This document shows positions 56,883 through 64,000 of a stretch of 64,000 bases of DNA, in pieces. Positions within the stretch are counted from its first letter, which is position 1; the number at the start of each line of letters is the position of its first letter. This DNA is from Bolinopsis microptera (Eukaryota; Ctenophora; Tentaculata; Lobata; Bolinopsidae): contig NC_087074.1 of NCBI RefSeq assembly GCF_026151205.1, forward strand, positions 8,597,726-8,661,725, given 5' to 3'. A model generated the notes under the pieces. That model searched no databases. It was not told the origin of the DNA and saw nothing but the letters and a program-made list of their open reading frames with translations. The position numbers and the translations under genes were made by a program.

Positions 56883-58107
56883 ATGCCCATGTTTAACGAA
56901 TCTGACAGAGATTTATACGCTGTTAAAACTGATGCAGAACACTACATCTGGTTAACATGGATCTTCCTAGTACTTCTATCTTCTGTTCTGGGTAATACAG
57001 TTACACTCGTATCTTCAATCAAATATAATGCTTTCGAACTTCACAAAGCTATCCTCGCCTTGATTCAGCACATTGCAGTATGTGATCTTCTTTTGGTATT
57101 TTCGCTTACTTTTCCTCAAACTGTCTCTTTTATCGCTAAAAACTGGATCATGGGAAAAGCTTTCTACTACATCAACACATACGGTACTCGTTACTGTTAC
57201 CCAGTCAGTATGTTATTAGTTGCTGCTTTAACATCTACTAAGTTATTTCTGATCCAATGTCCTCTGGCAGGAGCCTCATTCACCAGAAAACGGGCTCATA
57301 TTCTATGTGCGGGTATCTGGATCATATCTTCTTATTATCCTGGATCTTTGCTAATTGTTGATAAGGACGACACCTACTTTGACTTCAGACTTTACGCTGG
57401 GATGTACGCTTTCTCAGCTCCAATATGGAAGCTGCTGGTACCTATTGTATTTGGAATCATGGGAATTCTACCGAACCTTGTGATTGTTATAACATCTATT
57501 CTGTTGATCAAACACTTGGTCAATGCGAGAAGAGTGGCGCGTCAAAGTGGTGGCAAAATCAGGTGGCAAGGAATTGCTACTGTACTACTCACTGCAGTAG
57601 TTTTCGTGGTATCCTCAATACCCCTCACTGTATACAACTACTGTGCAATGTATGTCAGAAAAGAACATGTATTCTTCCATATTTACTACTTCAGGGTAGC
57701 GTACAGTTTGCTCTACTTTAACGTTATCTCCAATGTTTTCATTTACGGTGCTACTGTTCCGAGTTTCAAGAAATTTCTCAAGATTAAAGCTACAGAGATC
57801 ATGGTTCTTCTGAATCTTACTGCTGCTAAATCAGGTGAAATATGAGCGAATTCATTGAGTATTGTTACGGTAAAGCAGATTAATATGATGCTGGTACGAA
57901 TTTCACCCTCAATTTACATCAACCCAACCCCAACCCTAACACAAAACGGCAAGGTGTAAGGGTCGAAGATTGAAATGCCCGTTTGTATTTGTTATGTGCT
58001 TAATTTCTTTTCACAAATCCAATTCTATTCCAGAAGCAGCAGATAGAGACGAGATTACGACGCGAACGGAGGCAATGGTTATTCCTAATTCTAAAACAAG
58101 CCTGTGA
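56883..58107 (+). CDS. Rhodopsin-like GPCR, two exons, 341 aa, PDZ-ligand tail
   Basis: Exon 1 56883-57834 encodes seven hydrophobic helices. TM1 carries the GN signature (37-38), TM2 IAVCDLLL (64-71), TM6 SSIPLTVY, and TM7 ends FNVISNVFIYG in place of NPxxY. The DRY motif after TM3 is absent (TSTKLFLIQCPL instead). The unspliced frame stops at 57843-57845. A good donor at 57835 and acceptor TATTCCAG at 58031-58033 join in phase to exon 2 58034-58107, giving a tail that ends PNSKTSL. TSL is a class I PDZ-binding terminus. N-glycosylation motif NES is at residues 5-7. Ligand unknown; likely one of the lineage-expanded cnidarian receptors. Confidence 0.85.
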
Positions 58108-59810
58108 TTCGTGTTTTGTCAGTTGAGAATTAGAAGGAAATCATGGTTCATTGTTATATGGTTATGGTTAACTGATTGGACATTTTAATTTGAGTCATTT
58201 ATTAAATTATTTTAAGAGCAAAGTGCAAACCTATCTCACCGACACAAGGTTTTCTAATTCATGAAAGGGTTAACTTTAAGACTGAAGATCTGCATTTACG
58301 TCAAATCAATCTAAAGAATTCGCTATTTAAGAATAAGTTTAAAATGTTAAGTAATATAAAGGGATGATCAAAGTTTTCATATGAGTAACACATTGAATTT
58401 TGATAGAAAATGCTTAGTTGGAGAGAAATGAACTAGGCAGTTGAGAACTTATCATATATTAAAGTTAACTGAAGGATCCATACTGAATATCTGCATATAT
58501 ACGACAAATCAATCTAAAGAATTCACTATTTAAGTTTAAAATTTAAGTTTAAAATTTTAAGCTAAGGAATGTTTAGATCAAAGTATGTTCAGATCATATG
58601 AGAAACACATCTAGCATTTTTATAGAAAGTGCAATATCGGAGAGATGAACCAGACTGTTGAGAGTTTATTGTATATTTCATAGAAGGTTGACGCCCGTAG
58701 AGTGTGAGTTACGAACATAGGGTATTGGTTGGAGGTTACTATTCAATGGTATCACCCAACACTTGATGGTTTCTTGCTCTGCAAAATTTGCTATTTTTAA
58801 CAAAACCAGTATTTACTTTACTTTAAATATGAACCTGGAATAATCACTCCTTTTCCGTGAGCATCATACTCGAAATTTGTGAGCTAAATCATTGCACGTT
58901 TCAGTTGATTCGAGGATTAAATTTTATTTGGGAACATCAAGCCTAAAAAGTGGAAAAATATGTGATTCCTTTCATTTCTAGGGCATATCTCTATTATCAG
59001 GCTTTTTATTGAAATATGCGCAGTAAATTTTTAACCTTTGAATAATTCCTGTATAGTGTGGTATAGAAATAGTTTAATATGATTACGATTTTTGTTTGTT
59101 TAAAATTGGTTTTATATATTCAAGACAAAGCAGATTGGTGCTCATTAATAGTTTTATCTTGGGCACATGTTTGATAGGCCTCAGTGCTAGGATGAGGCCT
59201 TCCAAATAAGTCTATACTACTTAGTACCATCTCACGGGTATAGGACACCCCTGTGTCCTTCGCCCTCGGGTTCCAGAGATGTCCAAACTGCGGTGTACTG
59301 TGTCAGTGTACATGATGGAAATTTGGTTGTGTAACTGATGAATATGAATTGATTTCTTAATATCACTCTGCATTGAACAACTAATTTATCGTTAACAGCT
59401 GTATTTGTTGATCTGGCGGCCAATACCTCAAAAACCGCGGTCTGGGTCAAAATTTCGTGGCGGCGGTCTAGCCGTCTGGGTCAAAACTTCGCTGAAGTGG
59501 GGCGAATCGCGGTGGTGCACGTCTCTGTCGTGTTCAACCTTTTAGGAAACTTCCGCCCTTGGGTCCTTCGCCCTTCCGCCCTCGTGACCGGTTCCCGATA
59601 GATATCATTTCCCTTTATTAAAAACAAAGTTTTAAAAACAATATCGAGAGAAATTTCATGAAGACCCGGCCCCTTAAGGTAGAGTACAGACGTCCGTAAG
59701 ATTTGAAAAGCCACTGCTGCGATGTTATCTTCTTCCAACCCAAAGTAAAAATATGTAGAGACATTCTTTAAACCTTTTTAAAGTAGAACAGATGAGATGT
59801 ACTGCGGGTT
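58108..59810. other. 3' region of GPCR and intergenic
   Basis: No gene supported. It contains the tandem duplication described next, and at 59200-59600 a GC-rich patch with repeated CTTCGCCCT/CTTCCGCCCT motifs, probably repeat-derived. Minus-strand open frames at 59232-59450 and 59481-59738 are unrecognised. Confidence 0.4.
58280..58680. repeat. Diverged about 200-bp tandem duplication
   Basis: Two units share CAAATCAATCTAAAGAATTC, then ACTATTTAAG, GATCAAAGT, CATATGAG and GAGAGATGAAC-type blocks, about 200 bp apart. Confidence 0.7.
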
Positions 59811-60154
59811 ATGAATTTTGCTCTGACTAGAATCAGGAACAATGTAGTCCTTGGGGCGCGTCCGACTCTCCAACACTTGTTGACAAGCTCCAAGGCAAGT
59901 AAGTGAAAGCTGGCTAAGGTACCAAACGCGTTTAACTGAAGATGAATGCTTCTCTGAGTCTTTGTTCTATAGGATATAGAGTTTTGCAAAAGTATGTCTC
60001 TTCTCTGTACTACAGGATGGAAAAGATTCAAACAATACATTTGACCTACACGGAAGGTCAAACTAACAGACGCTACCGTGCTAGCTGGATCAACCTTCTA
60101 CTAGTTCAGTGTATAATACGTGCTCTACAGTCTAGTTTGTTCCACACCAAGTAG
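59811..60154 (+). CDS. Possible small mitochondrial-type protein, two exons, 89 aa
   Basis: Exon 1 59811-59898 starts MNFALTRIRNNVVLGARPTL, which has the Arg-rich, acid-free amphipathic look of a mitochondrial presequence. A donor GTAAGT (phase 1) joins exon 2 59973-60154, which has acceptor TTGTTCTATAG and ends SSLFHTK. Phase is consistent. The protein is basic, with a moderately hydrophobic C-terminal stretch (INLLLVQCIIRAL). No family recognised. It could be a chance model. Confidence 0.4.
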
Positions 60155-63100
60155 TCACAAGTAGTCACACGTAGTCTGCACTAGGGTTATTTACCCCGGC
60201 CCTGGTCCCCTGACTCTCCGAACTTAACTTGGTCAATGGTCAAGCCAATGTTTGATCAAAGTCGAGGAATTCATTTATCCAAATAAAATATTCTCTATTG
60301 AATTCGATGAGTCCCTTTGTATTACTCTGCGTTTAAGTACTTAAGTTAATAAAATAACAATAGCACACGTTTCGTGAGATGTATTGGAGCTAGGTACTAA
60401 CATTTGACACCTGTTACGAGGATAGAATTTCAGCACATGATTTGATGAAACAATGAGTATAAATTAGAGGAGGAGACCCAAACTAAACACGGTACAATGT
60501 ACATACTAGACGTGTACAAATTTTGTTTTTGACAGTGGTTTCTGTGGTTTATGTGGATATTATCGTGTACGTGTTTTTGTCCCGTTTCTAATACTTTATT
60601 TCGCAACGTTTTCTATTTTGTATATTATAGAATGTAGAAAATCTTCATGAATAATAGTTCAATATGGAGAGTCGATTTATTTAGTTGCACTTTATCAATA
60701 AATGATTAGAAATTAGCCCACAGCTGCATTATTATAGGGCACCACTGTAAATAAGTACCTTTTCAGGCCACCTCCTTACCTTAAAATTTCAAAGCCAGGT
60801 TAAATTTTGAAAAAAGTTAAGTAAAAAGATTTTTTTTTAATGTCAGCTTACGTTAAGATGCCACTTTTTGAACTTATTTTCACCTATGGCTTCAATTAGG
60901 TAACAATCAGTCAAGTTATACAGATGAAAAGCCTAGCAATAACCTGTAGGTATAGTACTGCACTAGTCCTGCGCTTATTGAGTCTTGGTGGATCACATTC
61001 AATTATAGTGTTACAGTTTGAGTTATACACAGATTTAATGACGTATCACAAATACCCCGTCATGAAGATTGAGTTAGTAAACTTAATTGCATTTAAATCA
61101 CTTCTTATTATGTTATGCTAGGGGTTACTTATAATATGGTAACATTTTATTGGCTAAACTGCAGCAGACTGATTACACTTAAAGTAATATAAAATAAGTA
61201 AGACTGCCATTGCATCAGCACCACACAATATTTCCAGGGGACATGTCCCCTAACATAATCATTTGTCTACGCCATAGTCTGTGCCAGGGTGCAGGTCTAC
61301 CATAGTCTCATCAATCAATACTCAATACTCATGACTCGTGTTATGGAGACAAATATATTACGTGGCTAATAGAAATCATCAACCTAATAATCATAACAAT
61401 CCCACCTCGCAGCCACAATCACAATATTCGACAGATAGAAGCAGTTAGCGCAACCTGTTAGTCTTTGTCTGCGAATAATAAGAGTATCCTTATTCCATAT
61501 ATTTATATTTAAATTTAGTTATGGTTATTCAAAAACTTCCGTGAACTAATTCGCTCATTGGGATTAGAGTATTCACGAGCATTAATTGTATTATTACACT
61601 TTGTCTTTACTCATTAAACCTTGATCTGATTAGCAGGGTGCTGTCGGTTATTAGCTTATCTGTAACAATACCAATATCAGAACCCACGTGATCGTGTGAA
61701 TAGCCGAATCACCAATGTGATTAAAGGTTCTGGGCACCAATCACATCAAAGTCTTAGAGGAGGCCACTTATTTCGTCAGAAGACAATTGTTGCCAAGGTT
61801 ACTGAAACCTTAGATATGTTATGCATGCAGCAGATTAGCCATTCGAACCACTTTTTCAGATTCGAGTCTACCATTTTTTAATGCTTTACTTATGACTACA
61901 ACTCTGAACGGTCAACATTTTATAGATGATAATTTAATACTATTTCTTTCACAGTATCAGTGTAAACTGTCTTTAGTTTTCTTGAGTCGCTCAACTCTAT
62001 TTTGTTTTGCGTATCAGACCGCTGGTTTTGGGAATACGAGCGTATTTGTGGACTCAGCATGGTCAAACGTTTGTAAGAAGTAGGACAGTGCGTGAGTTGT
62101 GAGTACGAAGGCAATTTACGGAATTTACCTTTTAAAAAGAGTGAACAGTGCAGAATTAGTAAATGCCAAACCTCACTTATGTATTATTATCCTGGCTCTA
62201 GCTGCATGATTACAGATACTATAAGTATAAAACTATATATTAGAATCCCTAGAAAAGTGGACTCAGTCAATTATTTTCTAACAACGTTCTTCGTAAAAGT
62301 CAGATTATACTTTGGTTTGAATTGGAGCATGGATTCGCTGTTTAAATCTTCATGGCAGCTGAACTTCAAAGTCTCTGTTTTTTCGAAATATCTAACTTTG
62401 GACCACCTGGACCTCATTATATACCGACTTTGCTAATCAATTTCCTTGATTCTGATGGCGAATTGTCTTTTATTTGCTCTGAAGATTTCTGTTTTACTAT
62501 TAATGCACGAAATGTCTATTGTTTCGTCGTATTTACATTGTCGGAGAAGTGTATGGGGGTCGTCAGATTGCGGTTCAATATTAGCAGATGAAAAACCTGT
62601 CATATATTAATATACGCTATATGATTGAAGCAGGTGGCTGTTTCTGGAAGTTTTCTTGTTGGACTACTGGCTTTCATTTCTTATAGAACTTATGTTACGA
62701 TTATACTATTACTGGTTGATTATACTGGTTGAAACATGATGATAATTCATAACATAACACTTGTGTTCAACATTACGTTTTGGATTTCAATTTATTTCTC
62801 TTGAACAGAAGCTGTTGTCTCGACCTAATCTCTGTTTAATGGCTGTGTGCGATACATAAAATATCCATTTTCTAAACTTTAATCAGCTTGTTGCTCAGGA
62901 TTGTGCGATCTGTAAGTTTCCGGTCAAATTCCCTCTAATTTCATAACATAAACCTAGCAAATGAAGATGGCAAAATTATCGGCTGTCATTCTCTCAAAAA
63001 GGCCACGCCAGACTGACGAATGCCACCGTCGACAAAATTAATTTATCACTATGCGTCAGCTATAAATATTAGAGCAAAAACTTAAATCTTAATCTTATAA

Positions 63101-64000
63101 CCTATTTGGCGCAGCAGGCGCGTTGAAAGAGCGGTGCTTTTAAAAGAAACTGGACAGTTTCCACTCCTTTCAATGAGTCGCCCTGTCAAGGTCTGTTCAT
63201 TAGTGTTTATAAGCACAGTGTTGAGGGCGACTGCTGGACACTTCCACATCTTTTCTCATAAGAAAAAGCAGCGAACTATCCCTCATATTCGCTTTTAAAA
63301 CACAGAGTACCGTTTGCATCAAAGGTCGTCCCTCAATTTGTTGTCAAGTGCATAGTGCAAGTGTCGTTACTAAACCCTATAAATTCACATTATAATTATA
63401 AAACTGCTTCTGATCCAGTTTTAAGACAAAGCTCAACTTCTATAGAATAACTCGATTAATACTTCACCGCAGTTATTTTGTACGGCCTATATTAGGTACA
63501 CCGTATTTCATATTTTCAGCGTCAATACTTTTGCATTCGATGGCAACTACTGAAAAAGGACAACAAATTTCTTGTAGAGTTTGCACCTCCTGGCTTGCCT
63601 TGATAATCTGAGATTTTGTAACATTATCTGCCAGCTGCCTACTTCGACGTTTTGATTAAAATTAACCACACTTACTCAAAACACAGATAGTGTATGATGA
63701 TATCCAGCCAGCTGGTTGATAAATTGTCAACAATGTATTTTGTACATTCCCTGTCCCCGATGTGGCCTTAGCTCCATTCCTTCAGATATATCCTTGACTG
63801 TTTCATGTTGGCTATTGATATCTCGCACAACTTAAGTCTGCATATTAGGTTTGGTTTTCATTAATTAAATTTAATCTAAACCTAGTCAACCAGGAGCTCC
63901 AAGCTCACCGATACATTGCTATAAAGTTAATTGAATTATGTAAGTCAATTGTAAAATTGGGACAAATTATAGAAAGATACAAATTTAATTATAGATACAC
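60155..64000. other. Right end, no supported gene
   Basis: AT-rich sequence with short open frames only. A 79-codon ATG frame at 62352-62591 (MAAELQSLCFFEISNFGP...) is the most protein-like, but it lacks splice or family support. No tRNA, repeat array or transposon end was recognised. Confidence 0.4.

Overview
The window is AT-rich animal DNA. Genes are split by many short GT-AG introns, and the three recognisable families are a 375-residue actin, a Brachyury-type T-box factor and an auxiliary subunit of the sperm CatSper channel. Together with many MITEs, a Polinton-like DNA-polymerase transposon and ORF1-type retroposons, this suggests an early-branching metazoan, most likely a cnidarian. 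The species cannot be fixed from sequence alone. All exon models below were read by eye from splice sites, phase continuity and protein sense.

Layout. 1-6338 (-): a Ser/Pro-rich protein with a Ras-association (RA) domain, cut by the left edge. 7365-10384 (+): six-exon actin with CArG, CCAAT and TATA elements. 10893-22009 (-): ten-exon Brachyury, convergent with actin. 24546-25669: a short promoter region with a possible first exon (+) and the end of an unknown gene (-). 25670-34122: gene-poor. 34123-37410 (+): five-exon unknown gene. 38058-51689 (-): at least ten exons of a CatSper beta/gamma/delta/epsilon-type subunit, carrying two large intronic insertions. 53447-56661: nested transposons. 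56883-58107 (+): two-exon rhodopsin-like GPCR. 59811-60154 (+): possible small two-exon gene. 60155-64000: nothing convincing.

The most unusual object is a complete 8,737-bp transposon at 39188-47924 inside a CatSper intron. It has a 6-bp target duplication (CCTTGA), 5'-AG termini and near-identical 531/532-bp terminal inverted repeats (TIRs), the hallmarks of Polintons/Mavericks. It encodes only a protein-primed family B DNA polymerase (frame-split, with an HNH-like insert), a spliced zinc-finger/acidic protein and a small ORF running into the TIR. I found no integrase, ATPase, protease or capsid gene. Each TIR holds a tRNA-Gly-like sequence with intact Pol III A and B boxes. The polymerase is preceded by four about 160-bp tandem repeats, each with its own TATA box, and followed by a 1.1-kb ATGATACATA-type satellite.

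Other mobile DNA includes an ORF1-only 'half-LINE' with a 50-bp target duplication that was later hit by a hAT MITE. Two MITEs share related CCCAYA termini and 8-bp duplications. A LINE reverse-transcriptase remnant is split by a palindromic MITE.
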